A stretch of 12,571 nt of DNA, taken from assembly GCA_003242645.1 (NCBI GenBank), contig QGVC01000076.1, positions 1 through 12,571 of the forward strand, given 5' to 3'. The position numbers and the translations under genes are program-made. Positions 1 to 7,238 of the stretch are shown here, piece by piece; within the stretch, counting starts at the first letter, position 1; each line of letters begins with the position of its first letter. A model generated the notes under the pieces. The model saw nothing but the letters and a program-made list of their open reading frames with translations, searched no databases and was not told the origin of the DNA. This stretch comes from Pseudomonadota bacterium. Its GTDB lineage: Bacteria; Pseudomonadota; Alphaproteobacteria; Rhizobiales; Hyphomicrobiaceae.

Positions 1-228
1 GAGTGGTATCGCGAAGGCCGCGTGCCCCTGCATACGCTCCGCGCGGACGTGGACTTCGGATACGGCCTGGCGAAGACGGCTTACGGCGTCATCGGGGTGA
101 AGGTTTGGATCTACAAGGGCGAGATCATGGAGCACGATCCGATGGCCTCGGAGCGGCGTGCCCTTGATCTGCAAGAAGGCGGTACCGGTCGCCGGCGTGA
201 GGCCGAGCGCGCGGGTGCGAGCGCCTAA
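1..228 (+). CDS. rpsC: 30S ribosomal protein S3, C-terminal part (5' end cut by window)
   Basis: Seventy-five codons are visible in frame 1, ending at TAA 226-228; the start lies upstream of the window. S3 sits in the head of the 30S subunit at the mRNA entry channel and contributes to mRNA helicase activity. The visible part starts inside the conserved C-terminal domain ([17 protein letters not shown]), followed by the hallmark [14 protein letters not shown]. It ends in a charged, low-complexity tail with [14 protein letters not shown], which resembles alphaproteobacterial S3 tails. The full family length is about 210-240 residues, so roughly the last third is here. rplP follows after 20 bp, the standard S10-operon order. 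Identity is certain; only the N-terminal part is unseen. Confidence 0.97.
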   Translation, partial: EWYREGRVPLHTLRADVDFGYGLAKTAYGVIGVKVWIYKGEIMEHDPMASERRALDLQEGGTGRRREAERAGASA

Positions 229-248
229 GAAGTTCGGGGACGAAGATC

Positions 249-659
249 ATGCTGCAACCAAAGCGGACGAAATTCCGTAAGGCGCATAAGGGCCGCATCC
301 ACGGGCAGGCCAAGGGCGGCACGACGTTGACGTTCGGCTCTTTCGGTCTGAAGGCGCTCGAGCCGGACCGGGTGACGGCACGCCAGCTCGAGGCCGCTCG
401 ACGGGCGATCACCCGTCACATGAAGCGTGCCGGGCGTGTCTGGATTCGTGTGTTTCCGGACATTCCGGTGACGAAGAAGCCGGCCGAGGTCCGCATGGGG
501 TCTGGTAAGGGGTCGCCGGAGTTGTGGGTGTGCCGCGTCAAGCCGGGCCGCATCATGTTCGAGCTCGACGGCGTATCCGAAGAGGTTGCGAGAGAGGCGC
601 TGGCGCTCGGGGCAGCAAAGTTGCCGATCAAGACAAAGGTAGTCGCTCGCATCGGCTGA
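249..659 (+). CDS. rplP: 50S ribosomal protein L16
   Basis: L16 binds 23S rRNA near the peptidyl-transferase centre and helps position A-site tRNA. The 136-residue product equals the length of the E. coli protein. It begins [16 protein letters not shown], the invariant L16 N-terminus. The central signature runs from [20 protein letters not shown] (51-70) through [13 protein letters not shown], and the [10 protein letters not shown] segment follows. Arg82 in VRMGSGKG aligns with the E. coli arginine (R81) that the oxygenase YcfD hydroxylates; whether this happens here is unknown. The ATG is the only sensible start, given the conserved N-terminus. It lies 20 bp after rpsC and 35 bp before rpmC and is surely co-transcribed with both. 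Confidence 0.98.
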   Translation: MLQPKRTKFRKAHKGRIHGQAKGGTTLTFGSFGLKALEPDRVTARQLEAARRAITRHMKRAGRVWIRVFPDIPVTKKPAEVRMGSGKGSPELWVCRVKPGRIMFELDGVSEEVAREALALGAAKLPIKTKVVARIG

Positions 660-694
660 GGCCGACGAATGTGGGTTGAGAGGTCGAGAGAGCA

Positions 695-904
695 ATGAAA
701 GCTGCCGAGATTAGAAGCATGACGCTCGATCAGCTCAATGATGAGCTGGTCAAGCTGAAGAAAGAGCAGTTCAACCTGCGCTTCCAGGCCGCCTCGGGGC
801 AGCTTGAGAACACGGCTCGCGTTCGTCAGGTGCGTCGCGACATTGCGCGTATCAAGACGATCATGCGCGAGAAACTGGGGGCTCAAGCGCAGAAGAAGGG
901 TTGA
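695..904 (+). CDS. rpmC: 50S ribosomal protein L29
   Basis: L29 is a small helical-hairpin protein near the polypeptide exit tunnel, next to L23, close to where trigger factor and SRP dock. The product is 69 residues, slightly longer than E. coli L29 (63), as is common in Alphaproteobacteria. Visible family features are the N-terminal [18 protein letters not shown] and the conserved helix [19 protein letters not shown], followed by a basic helix [18 protein letters not shown]. The short tail is [15 protein letters not shown] lies a few bases upstream of the ATG. The stop is followed 11 bp later by the rpsQ start, so the two are probably translationally coupled. Confidence 0.97.
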   Translation: MKAAEIRSMTLDQLNDELVKLKKEQFNLRFQAASGQLENTARVRQVRRDIARIKTIMREKLGAQAQKKG

Positions 905-915
905 GGAGAGAAGAG

Positions 916-1155
916 ATGCCAAGGCGCATCCTGCAAGGCGTGGTGGTGTCGGACAAGAACGACAAGACGGTCGTCGTCAAAGTCGAACGCCGCCTGATGC
1001 ACCCGCTGCTGAAGAAGACCGTGCGTCGCACGAAGAAGTATCACGCGCACGATGAGAACAACTCGTACAAGGTCGGCGACGTGGTGCGGATCCAGGAAGG
1101 GCGGCCGATATCGAAGTTGAAGCGCTGGTACGTCATCGAAAGCGTCAACAGGTGA
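916..1155 (+). CDS. rpsQ: 30S ribosomal protein S17
   Basis: S17 is a primary 16S rRNA-binding protein with an OB fold and helps assemble the 5' domain of the 30S subunit. I chose the ATG at 916, giving 79 residues starting [20 protein letters not shown]. An in-frame TTG at 901 would add five residues, but it overlaps the rpmC stop and lies within the purine-rich GAGGAGAGAAGAG that serves as the ribosome-binding site of the 916 start. Family landmarks are [18 protein letters not shown], the [13 protein letters not shown] loop (44-55) and [14 protein letters not shown] (58-71). This is the last gene of the S10 block. The next gene starts 117 bp later, an unusually long spacer here. Confidence 0.97.
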   Translation: MPRRILQGVVVSDKNDKTVVVKVERRLMHPLLKKTVRRTKKYHAHDENNSYKVGDVVRIQEGRPISKLKRWYVIESVNR

Positions 1156-1272
1156 CGGCCGGAGCAAGAACTGAACGAGGGCGGGCCGATTGCCGACAGA
1201 GCGGCAGCGGCGCAGCTCGATGTGACGGGATAAGGGCCGGAGCTTGAGGCCCGAGTTGAGAGGGTTGTTTCG
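1156..1272 (+). promoter_or_regulatory. S10/spc junction spacer with two short inverted repeats
   Basis: This 117-bp gap separates the S10 block from the spc block; E. coli has its spc promoter at the equivalent junction. It contains TGCCG-ACAGAG-CGGCA (1191-1206, 5-bp stem) and GGGCC...GGCCC (1234-1252, 5-bp stem, 9-nt loop). Neither has a T-run, so they are not intrinsic terminators. The purine-rich GAGAGGG at about 1257-1263 is the likely rplN ribosome-binding site. I see no pair of -35/-10 boxes good enough to call a promoter. A regulatory role is inferred only from length and position. Confidence 0.3.
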
Positions 1273-1641
1273 ATGATTCAGATGGAGACCAATCTCGACG
1301 TAGCCGATAACTCCGGGGCCCGGCGCGTCCAGTGCATCAAGGTGCTTGGCGGCTCGAAGCGGAAGTACGCGAACATCGGCGATACCATCGTGGTGACGGT
1401 GAAGGATGCCATTCCGCGTGGTCGCGTGAAGAAGGGTCAGGTGATGAAGGCTGTGATCGTGCGCACGGCCAAGGGTGTGCGCCGCCCGGACGGCTCGCTC
1501 ATTCGCTTCGACCGTAACGCGGCGGTGCTGGTCAACAACCAAGGAGAGCCGATCGGCACCCGCATCTTTGGACCGGTCACCCGTGAGCTGCGCGCCAAGA
1601 ACCACATGAAGATCATTTCGCTGGCGCCGGAGGTCCTCTGA
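1273..1641 (+). CDS. rplN: 50S ribosomal protein L14
   Basis: L14 is a small beta-barrel protein on the interface side of the 50S subunit. It forms an inter-subunit bridge with 16S rRNA, and the silencing factor RsfS binds it. The product has 122 residues, a typical family length. The conserved N-terminus is [20 protein letters not shown] (1-20), followed by [20 protein letters not shown]. The L14 signature [20 protein letters not shown] (78-97) leads into IFGPVTREL and the [11 protein letters not shown] terminus. It is the first gene of the spc block. Its TGA overlaps the rplX ATG by one base (TGATG, 1639-1643), so the downstream gene is probably coupled by re-initiation. Confidence 0.98.
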   Translation: MIQMETNLDVADNSGARRVQCIKVLGGSKRKYANIGDTIVVTVKDAIPRGRVKKGQVMKAVIVRTAKGVRRPDGSLIRFDRNAAVLVNNQGEPIGTRIFGPVTRELRAKNHMKIISLAPEVL

Positions 1642-1967
1642 TGCCGTCGCTGAAGATCAAGAAAGGCGACCGGGTCATCGTGATGGCCGGTCGGGACAAG
1701 GGCAAACGCGGCGAGGTCATCGCCGTGATGCCGAAGGAGAATCGTGCGCTCGTCCGTGGCGTGAACATGGTCCGCCGCCACCAGCGGCAGACTGCGACCC
1801 AGGAAGGCGGCATCATCTCCAAGGAAGCGCCGATCCATCTGTCGAACCTCGCGCTCGAGGATCCGGCCGATGGTTCACCGACACGGGTCGGCTTCAAGTT
1901 TCTGGAGGACGGCCGGAAGGTGCGCTACGCGAAGCGTTCGGGCGAGCTGATCCCGGAGAGGAAGTAA
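1641..1967 (+). CDS. rplX: 50S ribosomal protein L24
   Basis: L24 is an assembly-initiator protein that binds the 5' domain of 23S rRNA and sits near the tunnel exit. The 108-residue product starts [20 protein letters not shown]. This is the KOW motif (about residues 7-33), with the expected [10 protein letters not shown] loop. Further landmarks are [10 protein letters not shown] (42-51), the [18 protein letters not shown] segment (55-72) and the basic [10 protein letters not shown] near the C-terminus. The start overlaps the last base of the rplN stop, and no separate ribosome-binding site is needed. GGAGAGGAAG at its 3' end probably serves as the ribosome-binding site for rplE, whose ATG lies 3 bp after the stop. 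Confidence 0.97.
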   Translation: MPSLKIKKGDRVIVMAGRDKGKRGEVIAVMPKENRALVRGVNMVRRHQRQTATQEGGIISKEAPIHLSNLALEDPADGSPTRVGFKFLEDGRKVRYAKRSGELIPERK

Positions 1968-1970
1968 ATC

Positions 1971-2651
1971 ATGGCCGAGACGAAAGCGGCGAAGGGGCAA
2001 GCAGCAGCCTCCAAGGGTAAGGGGGCCAAGGCCGAGACCACCGGCAAGGCAGAAGTGCAGGCGCAGCCTGCGCCGGCCGAAGCGCGCTCGTTCACGCGCC
2101 CCGAGGGGTATAAGCCGCGGCTGAAAGCCTATTACGAGAACGTGCTGCGCGATCAGCTCGCGAAGAAGTTCAACTACAAGAACATGATGCAGGTCCCGCG
2201 CCTCGAGAAGATCGTGCTCAACATGGGCATCGGCGAGGCGGTCGGTGACCGGAAGAAGGTCGAGAGCGCAGTGAACGACTTGTCGCTGATCGCCGGTCAG
2301 CGGGCGGTCACGACGCGGGCGCGCAAGTCGATCGCGACCTTCAAGCTCCGGACGGGCATGCCCATCGGTGCCAAGGTGACGCTGCGCGGCGACCGCATGT
2401 ACGAGTTCCTGGATCGTCTGGTGACGGTCGCTCTGCCCCGCGTGAAGGACTTCCGTGGGCTGAACCCGAAGAGCTTCGATGGCCGCGGCAACTATGCGCT
2501 CGGCCTGAAAGAGCACATCGTGTTCCCCGAGATCGACTACGACAAGGTCGATCAGGTGTGGGGCATGGACGTGATCGTCTGCACGACGGCCAAGACCGAC
2601 GACGAAGCGCGCGAATTGCTGCGCGGCTTCAATTTCCCATTCCGTAGCTGA
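1971..2651 (+). CDS. rplE: 50S ribosomal protein L5 with an N-terminal low-complexity extension
   Basis: L5 binds 5S rRNA and contacts the S13 head protein and P-site tRNA. The core (about residues 48-226) is a normal L5: [37 protein letters not shown], the [20 protein letters not shown] signature, and ends FNFPFRS. The product is 226 residues, whereas the family usually has about 178-187. The excess is an N-terminal stretch of about 45 residues rich in Ala, Lys, Glu and Gln ([20 protein letters not shown] at the start), with no predicted fold by eye. The ATG at 1971 follows GGAGAGGAAG in the rplX end at good spacing. No internal ATG or GTG sits just before the core, so the extension is probably translated. 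Confidence 0.96.
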   Translation: MAETKAAKGQAAASKGKGAKAETTGKAEVQAQPAPAEARSFTRPEGYKPRLKAYYENVLRDQLAKKFNYKNMMQVPRLEKIVLNMGIGEAVGDRKKVESAVNDLSLIAGQRAVTTRARKSIATFKLRTGMPIGAKVTLRGDRMYEFLDRLVTVALPRVKDFRGLNPKSFDGRGNYALGLKEHIVFPEIDYDKVDQVWGMDVIVCTTAKTDDEARELLRGFNFPFRS

Positions 2652-2692
2652 GGGACCTCGGCGAAACAGCCGAAAGGCTCTTAGGAGAAAAC

Positions 2693-2998
2693 ATGGCAAA
2701 GAAGAGTGCGATCGAGAAGAATAACCGCCGCCGCAGGCTGGCTGCGCAGTATGCCGAGAAGCGGGCGAAGCTGAAAGCCGCGGCGCGCGACAAGTCGGCG
2801 ACCCTGACGGAGCGGATGCAGGCGAGCATGAAGCTCGCCGAGTTGCCGCGTAACTCCTCGAAAACGCGGATCCGCAATCGCTGCGAGATCACGGGTCGTC
2901 CGAGAGGGTATTATCGGAAGCTCAGGATGTCGCGAAACAAGCTCCGGGAGCTGGCATCCCAGGGGCTCATTCCGGGCATGGTCAAGGCGAGCTGGTAG
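2693..2998 (+). CDS. rpsN: 30S ribosomal protein S14 (long, zinc-free type)
   Basis: S14 is a late-assembling protein of the 30S head near S3, S10 and the 16S rRNA three-way junction. The product is 101 residues, the long C-minus form: it lacks the CxxC pairs of the 61-residue zinc form and has a single cysteine (Cys64). The signature [20 protein letters not shown] (62-81) and the C-terminus [11 protein letters not shown] are as in E. coli. The N-terminus is [17 protein letters not shown] strong TAGGAGAAAAC precedes the ATG. The 41-bp gap from rplE contains a small inverted repeat (TCGGC...GCCGA, 2658-2673) that may be chance. Confidence 0.98.
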   Translation: MAKKSAIEKNNRRRRLAAQYAEKRAKLKAAARDKSATLTERMQASMKLAELPRNSSKTRIRNRCEITGRPRGYYRKLRMSRNKLRELASQGLIPGMVKASW

Positions 2999-3010
2999 GG
3001 AGCGAGTGAC

Positions 3011-3406
3011 ATGGTCAACGATCCCCTCGGCGATATGCTGACCCGGATCCGGAATGCGCAGATGCGCAAGCTGCCGAAGGTCATAACTCCGGCCTCGAAG
3101 CTGCGCGCCCGGGTTTTGGACGTGCTATTGGAGGAAGGCTATATCCGCGGCTACACGAAAATCGATCGTGGCCGTGGCAAGGCGGACCTCGAAATCGAGC
3201 TGAAGTACAGCAACGGCCAGCCGGCGATCAAGAAAATCAGCCGCGTATCGAAGCCTGGGCGGCGGGTCTACTCGTCGGTGAAGGACCTTAAGCCCGTCGC
3301 GAATGGGCTTGGCGTCGCGATCCTTTCCACGCCGAAGGGCGTCATGTCTGACTGGCGTGCGCGCGAGGAGAACGTCGGCGGCGAGGTCCTTTGTAGCGTG
3401 TTCTAA
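3011..3406 (+). CDS. rpsH: 30S ribosomal protein S8
   Basis: S8 is a primary binder of 16S rRNA helix 21 and is essential for assembling the central domain. In E. coli it also represses the spc operon by binding its own mRNA near the rplE start; I did not find a clear copy of that site here. The product has 131 residues (E. coli 130). It starts [20 protein letters not shown], with [19 protein letters not shown] following. The C-terminal signature is [20 protein letters not shown] and ends LCSVF. The ATG is 12 bp after the rpsN stop with GGGAGCGAG upstream. Confidence 0.98.
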   Translation: MVNDPLGDMLTRIRNAQMRKLPKVITPASKLRARVLDVLLEEGYIRGYTKIDRGRGKADLEIELKYSNGQPAIKKISRVSKPGRRVYSSVKDLKPVANGLGVAILSTPKGVMSDWRAREENVGGEVLCSVF

Positions 3407-3429
3407 GCCGCTGGAGCTGGAGAAGAATA

Positions 3430-3972
3430 ATGTCACGTATTGGCAAGAAGCCGGTTCCGGTGCCCTCGAACGTCACGGCGACGATCTCGGGCCAGACGGT
3501 GAAATTCAAAGGCCCCAAGGGCGAGCTCGAGTTCACGCTTCCTGACAAGGTCCGGGCCGAGCAGGGCGACGGCGAGATCATTGTCAAGCCGGTCGATGAC
3601 AGCAAGCAGGCGCGGGCGATGTGGGGCATGTCGCGCACGACCTTGGCCAATCTGGTCAAGGGCGTGACGGAGGGCTACTCGCATACGCTTGAGATCCAGG
3701 GGGTCGGCTATCGCGCCCAGCTCAAGGGCAAGGACGAATTGCAGCTCACGCTCGGCTTCAGCCACGACATCGTGCACAAGATTCCGCCGGGGGTCGAGGT
3801 GAAGGTCGGTGGCGCGAGGCAGGAGATCATCACCGTCTCCGGCATCGACAAGCAGCTGGTTGGTCAGGTTGCCGCTGAGATTCGGGCTTACAAGCCGCCT
3901 GAGCCGTACCAGGGCAAGGGAATCCGCTATCAGGGCGAATACGTCTTCCGCAAAGAAGGCAAGAAGAAGTAG
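3430..3972 (+). CDS. rplF: 50S ribosomal protein L6
   Basis: L6 sits at the base of the L7/L12 stalk next to the sarcin-ricin loop and matters for GTPase factor binding and late 50S assembly. The product is 180 residues (E. coli 177). It contains two L6 repeats. The N-terminal one begins [20 protein letters not shown]. The C-terminal one contains [20 protein letters not shown] and the family signature [20 protein letters not shown]. The C-terminus is a basic GKKK. The 23-bp gap after rpsH carries GGAGCTGGAGAAG as ribosome-binding site. The order rpsH-rplF-rplR is conserved across bacteria. Confidence 0.98.
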   Translation: MSRIGKKPVPVPSNVTATISGQTVKFKGPKGELEFTLPDKVRAEQGDGEIIVKPVDDSKQARAMWGMSRTTLANLVKGVTEGYSHTLEIQGVGYRAQLKGKDELQLTLGFSHDIVHKIPPGVEVKVGGARQEIITVSGIDKQLVGQVAAEIRAYKPPEPYQGKGIRYQGEYVFRKEGKKK

Positions 3973-3983
3973 GGACGGGATCC

Positions 3984-4343
3984 ATGGGCGCGCTTACACA
4001 ATTCGAGCGACGCAAGCGACGCGTGCGCAGCGCGCTGCGTGAGCGGGCGAACGGTCGGCCGCGGCTTTCGGTCTTCCGCTCGTCCAAGCACATTTACGCG
4101 CAGATCATCGACGACTCGAAAGGCCACACGTTGGCCGCTGCCTCGAGTCTGGACAAAGAGCTCAAGGGCAAGCTTCGGACAGGCGCTGATAAGGCGGCTG
4201 CTGCCGAGGTTGGCCGGCTAGTGGCAGAGCGGGCCGTTAAAGCCGGTGTCGAGGCCGTCGTATTCGACCGCGGCGGCTACAAGTATCACGGCCGTGTAAA
4301 GGCGCTGGCCGACGCCGCTCGTGAGGGCGGGCTGAAATTCTGA
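3984..4343 (+). CDS. rplR: 50S ribosomal protein L18
   Basis: L18 binds 5S rRNA together with L5 and L25 and anchors the 5S particle to the central protuberance. The product has 119 residues. It starts [20 protein letters not shown] with a basic N-terminal helix. Next comes [20 protein letters not shown] (about 45-64), then [16 protein letters not shown]. The C-terminal signature is [20 protein letters not shown], ending AREGGLKF. The start ATG is 11 bp after rplF, with GGGACGGGA upstream. Everything seen is normal for the family. Confidence 0.98.
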   Translation: MGALTQFERRKRRVRSALRERANGRPRLSVFRSSKHIYAQIIDDSKGHTLAAASSLDKELKGKLRTGADKAAAAEVGRLVAERAVKAGVEAVVFDRGGYKYHGRVKALADAAREGGLKF

Positions 4344-4357
4344 CGAAAGGAATACCC

Positions 4358-4936
4358 GTGGCACGACTTCCTGGAAGAGACCGCCGCGATCGCGAGGAGC
4401 GCGAGGGCGAGTTTTCAGACAAGCTGGTGCACATCAACCGTGTCGCCAAGGTGGTGAAGGGCGGCAAGCGCTTCGGCTTCGCCGCGCTGGTCGTCGTGGG
4501 CGACCAGAAGGGGCGCGTTGGATTTGGGCATGGCAAGGCGCGCGAGGTGCCCGAGGCTATCCGCAAAGCCAACGAGGCGGCCCGCCGCAGCCTGATGCGC
4601 GTGCCGCTGCGTGAGGGCCGGACGCTGCATCACGACAGCGCCGGCCGGCATGGCTCCGGGCGCGTGATCTTGCGGTCTGCGCCTCCGGGCACCGGCATCA
4701 TCGCAGGCGGTGCCATGCGCGCCGTGTTCGAGATGCTGGGCGTGCAGGACGTTGTGGCCAAGTCGCTGGGGTCGACGAACCCCTACAACGTCGTACGGGC
4801 CACGTTCAATGCGCTGAAGGTGCAGGAGAACCCGCGCAGCGTCGCAGCGCGGCGTGGCAAGAAATACGGCGAGATCGTTGCGCGCCGTCGCGACGGAATG
4901 TCCGAGGTCGAGACGACGACGTCGGCAGAAGCTTAA
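4358..4936 (+). CDS. rpsE: 30S ribosomal protein S5 (GTG start)
   Basis: S5 lies on the solvent side of the 30S near the decoding site and mRNA entry. In other bacteria, changes in it give ram phenotypes and spectinomycin resistance. The product is 192 residues. It starts at GTG 4358 ([18 protein letters not shown] after fMet), 14 bp after rplR, with GAAAGGAA upstream. The N-terminal double-stranded-RNA-binding-like domain covers about 20-88. It includes the [18 protein letters not shown] strand-loop, where spectinomycin-resistance changes map in E. coli; no deletion is apparent. The C-terminal domain carries [20 protein letters not shown] and [18 protein letters not shown]. The acidic tail [10 protein letters not shown] is variable. 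The GTG start is supported by the SD spacing and by the N-terminal MARxxGR pattern. Confidence 0.97.
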   Translation: MARLPGRDRRDREEREGEFSDKLVHINRVAKVVKGGKRFGFAALVVVGDQKGRVGFGHGKAREVPEAIRKANEAARRSLMRVPLREGRTLHHDSAGRHGSGRVILRSAPPGTGIIAGGAMRAVFEMLGVQDVVAKSLGSTNPYNVVRATFNALKVQENPRSVAARRGKKYGEIVARRRDGMSEVETTTSAEA

Positions 4937-4993
4937 GACGACAGTGCAATGCCTGTGGCAAGGCTGCAGGATCGCCGAACGGAATGACGTGCT

Positions 4994-5194
4994 ATGGCAA
5001 GCAAATCCGGTAAGACGATTACGGTTGAGCGGATCGGCAGCCCGTGCCGCCGTCCCGAGCGTCAGATGCAGACGCTCATCGGTCTCGGGCTCACCAAGCG
5101 TCACAGTCGCCGCACGCTGGAGGACACTCCCGCCGTGCGCGGAATGATCAACAAAGTCCGGCATCTCGTCCGCATCATCGACGAGCAGGCCTGA
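4994..5194 (+). CDS. rpmD: 50S ribosomal protein L30
   Basis: L30 is a small 50S protein on the 23S rRNA domain II surface. The product is 66 residues (short bacterial type, usually 58-67). Key segments are [20 protein letters not shown] (7-26), then [20 protein letters not shown], and [13 protein letters not shown] near the C-terminus. All match the L30 ferredoxin-like fold consensus. The gene lies between rpsE and rplO, as in E. coli. The 57-bp spacer upstream is longer than its neighbours and has only a weak purine stretch (GGAA) before the ATG. rplO starts 20 bp downstream. Confidence 0.97.
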   Translation: MASKSGKTITVERIGSPCRRPERQMQTLIGLGLTKRHSRRTLEDTPAVRGMINKVRHLVRIIDEQA

Positions 5195-5214
5195 GACGTC
5201 TGGGAGAGATATTC

Positions 5215-5706
5215 ATGCGCCTCAATGAACTGAGGGATAATCCCGGCGCGACCAAGGTGCGCGTTCGCGTTGGCCGCGGCATAGGCTCGGGCGTGGGCAA
5301 GACGGCCGGCCGTGGCGTGAAGGGGCAGAAGTCGCGCGCGGGCGTGAGCCTGGGAGGGTTCGAAGGCGGCCAGATGCCGCTTTATCGCCGCCTGCCAAAG
5401 CGCGGCTTCAACAAGTGGCAGCGGAAAAAGTGGAATGAGCTGACCCTTGGCCGCCTGCAGCAGGCGATCGATGCAGGCAAGATCGATCCCGCCAAGCCCA
5501 TCGACCTTGAGGTGCTTGTTTCCTCGGGCGTTGTGCGGCGGCCAAAGGACGGGGTGCGGCTGCTCGGCACCGGTGAGCTCAAGACAAAAGTCGAGATCAC
5601 CGTGAACCATGCCACGGCTTCGGCCCGTGAGGCGGTTGAGAAGCTTGGCGGCTCGGTCAAGCTGATCGAGTCTGCTTCGGGCAAAGGGAACAAGAGCGGC
5701 GAATAG
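5215..5706 (+). CDS. rplO: 50S ribosomal protein L15
   Basis: L15 is an assembly protein whose long extended N-terminal tail penetrates the 50S core. I chose the ATG at 5215 (163 residues): it gives the conserved [20 protein letters not shown] and is preceded by GGGAGAGAT. The reading frame stays open upstream to 5044 inside rpmD, but that part has no family resemblance. The glycine-rich RNA-binding tail [20 protein letters not shown] (20-39) is followed by [20 protein letters not shown]. The C-terminal globular domain includes VKITV-like strands and [16 protein letters not shown]. The final GKGNKSGE is a short polar tail. This is the last ribosomal gene before the secY gap. Confidence 0.97.
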   Translation: MRLNELRDNPGATKVRVRVGRGIGSGVGKTAGRGVKGQKSRAGVSLGGFEGGQMPLYRRLPKRGFNKWQRKKWNELTLGRLQQAIDAGKIDPAKPIDLEVLVSSGVVRRPKDGVRLLGTGELKTKVEITVNHATASAREAVEKLGGSVKLIESASGKGNKSGE

Positions 5707-5885
5707 ACCCGGCCCAAGCAGGGCTCAGCACCTTTCGGGCGAAGGTCGTCCCGCGTTATCTTGCTGCCAGCGCCGGGCCGATGCGTTGAGAGGGCAACAG
5801 GCAGGCGGCGCCAGGGACGCGGCTCGTAAGGCTTGTGCACTGACTGCTGTCGGGCCGTGTCGGTTTCTCGGGAGATTTAGCGAAA
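5707..5885 (+). promoter_or_regulatory. 179-bp rplO-secY spacer with a small hairpin
   Basis: This is the longest gap inside the spc block. Right after the rplO stop there is ACCTTT-CGGGC-GAAGGT (5730-5746, five Watson-Crick pairs plus one G-U, 5-nt loop). The hexamer CGGCCC (5710-5715) can also pair with GGGCCG (5775-5780), which would enclose that hairpin. No T-run follows, so a terminator is unlikely. GGGAGATTT before the secY ATG is the likely ribosome-binding site. I found no good promoter boxes and no coding potential with family resemblance. A leader or processing role is a guess. Confidence 0.25.
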
Positions 5886-7238
5886 ATGGCATCCGCCGCC
5901 GAACAACTGGCAGCAAATCTGAATTTCGGCGCCTTTGCCAAGGCCGAGGAGCTGAAGAAGCGCATCTGGTTCACGCTGGGTGCGCTCGTCGTCTATCGGC
6001 TTGGCACATTCATCCCGATTCCGGGCGTCGATCCGGTGGCCTTCGCGCAGGCCTTCCAGTCGAGCCAGAGCGGCATCCTCGGCATGTTCAACATGTTCGC
6101 CGGCGGTGCCGTCGAGCGCATGGCGATCTTTGCGCTCAACATCATGCCCTACATCTCGGCCTCGATCATCATGCAGCTCATGTCGTCGATCAATCCGACG
6201 CTTGAGCAGCTGAAGAAGGAGGGCGAGCAGGGCCGTAAGCAGATCAACCAGTACACCCGCTACCTGACGGTCGTATTGGCGGCGTTCCAGGCCTACGGCA
6301 TTGCGATAGGTCTCGAGGGAACACGAGCGGCCAGCGGCGCTGTTGTCATCGAGGCAGGTTGGTTCTTCAGGCTGACGACCGTCGTTACGCTGGTCGGCGG
6401 CACCATGTTCCTGATGTGGCTCGGCGAGCAGATAACCGCGCGCGGGGTCGGGAACGGCATCTCGCTGATCATTTTCGCGGGCATCGTGGCGACCTTGCCG
6501 AGTGCCATTGCCGCACTCTTCGAGCTGGCACGGACGGGCTCGCTGTCGACGATCATGCTGCTTCTTCTGCTGGCGCTGATGCTGCTGGTCGTCGTCGTGA
6601 TCGTCTTCATGGAGCGGGCACAGCGCCGGATTCCGATCCAGTATCCGAAGCGACAGATCGGCAACCGGATATTCCAGGGTGACAGCTCGCACTTGCCGCT
6701 GAAGCTTAACTCATCGGGCGTTATTCCCCCTATCTTCGCATCGTCGCTGCTCCTGCTGCCGATCACGGCGGCGCAGTTCATGTCTGGGCAGGGACCGGAA
6801 TGGCTCAACACGATCGTTGCGGCGCTTGGTCGAGGTCAGCCGCTGCACCTCATCATCTACGTGGCGCTGATCGTGTTCTTCACGTTCTTCTACACGGCCG
6901 TGGTGTTCAATCCGCAGGAGACCGCGGAGAATCTGCGTAAGTACGGCGGTTTCATCCTGGGGTATCGGCCGGGGCAGAAGACGGCCGAGTACATCGACTA
7001 CGTCCTCACCCGCATCACGGTGGTCGGCGCCATCTACTTGTCGGCGGTTTGCGTGCTGCCGGAGTTCCTCATCTCCTACGCGGGGGTACCGTTCTACTTC
7101 GGTGGCACCTCACTCTTGATCGTGGTGAGCGTGACGATGGACACGGTGGCCCAGGTGCAGAGCCACCTGCTGGCTCACCAGTACGAGGGCCTCATCAAGA
7201 AGGCGAAGCTTAGGGGAGCAACGCGAGGGCGGCGATGA
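5886..7238 (+). CDS. secY: SecY, channel subunit of the Sec protein translocase
   Basis: SecY is the pore-forming subunit of the inner-membrane SecYEG channel and works with SecA or the ribosome to export or insert proteins. The product is 450 residues (E. coli 443), with ten predicted membrane segments at roughly 24-44, 77-98, 125-142, 158-178, 188-208, 221-242, 277-297, 321-341, 376-396 and 402-420. The plug region is around 60-75 (SGILGMFNMFAGG). It is followed by the signature VERMAIFALNIMPYISASII (76-95). The cytoplasmic C5 loop ENLRKYGGFILGYRPGQKTA contains Arg361, equivalent to the E. coli R357 needed for SecA-driven translocation. The basic C-terminus is ATRGRR. Its TGA overlaps the adk ATG (ATGA, 7235-7238). 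Confidence 0.98.
   Translation: MASAAEQLAANLNFGAFAKAEELKKRIWFTLGALVVYRLGTFIPIPGVDPVAFAQAFQSSQSGILGMFNMFAGGAVERMAIFALNIMPYISASIIMQLMSSINPTLEQLKKEGEQGRKQINQYTRYLTVVLAAFQAYGIAIGLEGTRAASGAVVIEAGWFFRLTTVVTLVGGTMFLMWLGEQITARGVGNGISLIIFAGIVATLPSAIAALFELARTGSLSTIMLLLLLALMLLVVVVIVFMERAQRRIPIQYPKRQIGNRIFQGDSSHLPLKLNSSGVIPPIFASSLLLLPITAAQFMSGQGPEWLNTIVAALGRGQPLHLIIYVALIVFFTFFYTAVVFNPQETAENLRKYGGFILGYRPGQKTAEYIDYVLTRITVVGAIYLSAVCVLPEFLISYAGVPFYFGGTSLLIVVSVTMDTVAQVQSHLLAHQYEGLIKKAKLRGATRGRR

Noticed and set aside
901..915. TTG start for rpsQ
   Set aside because: It overlaps the rpmC stop and would use the ribosome-binding site as coding sequence; the ATG at 916 gives the family N-terminus.
883..1605. 240-codon minus-strand frame across rpsQ, the spacer and rplN
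   Set aside because: Antisense to two certain genes and without a recognisable domain. The fact that it spans the spacer does not by itself support coding.
1875..2699. 274-codon open frame on the minus strand opposite rplE
   Set aside because: It lies fully antisense to a certain ribosomal gene, has no recognisable family features, and long antisense frames are expected in GC-rich coding DNA.
5044..5214. Upstream extension of the rplO frame inside rpmD
   Set aside because: The L15 family start [12 protein letters not shown] coincides with the ATG at 5215, which has a good ribosome-binding site. The upstream part is simply another frame of rpmD.
5877..6692. 271-codon minus-strand open frame opposite secY
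   Set aside because: Composition is rich in His, Arg, Asp and Gln, as expected from the complement of membrane-protein codons; there is no family resemblance or plausible upstream context.
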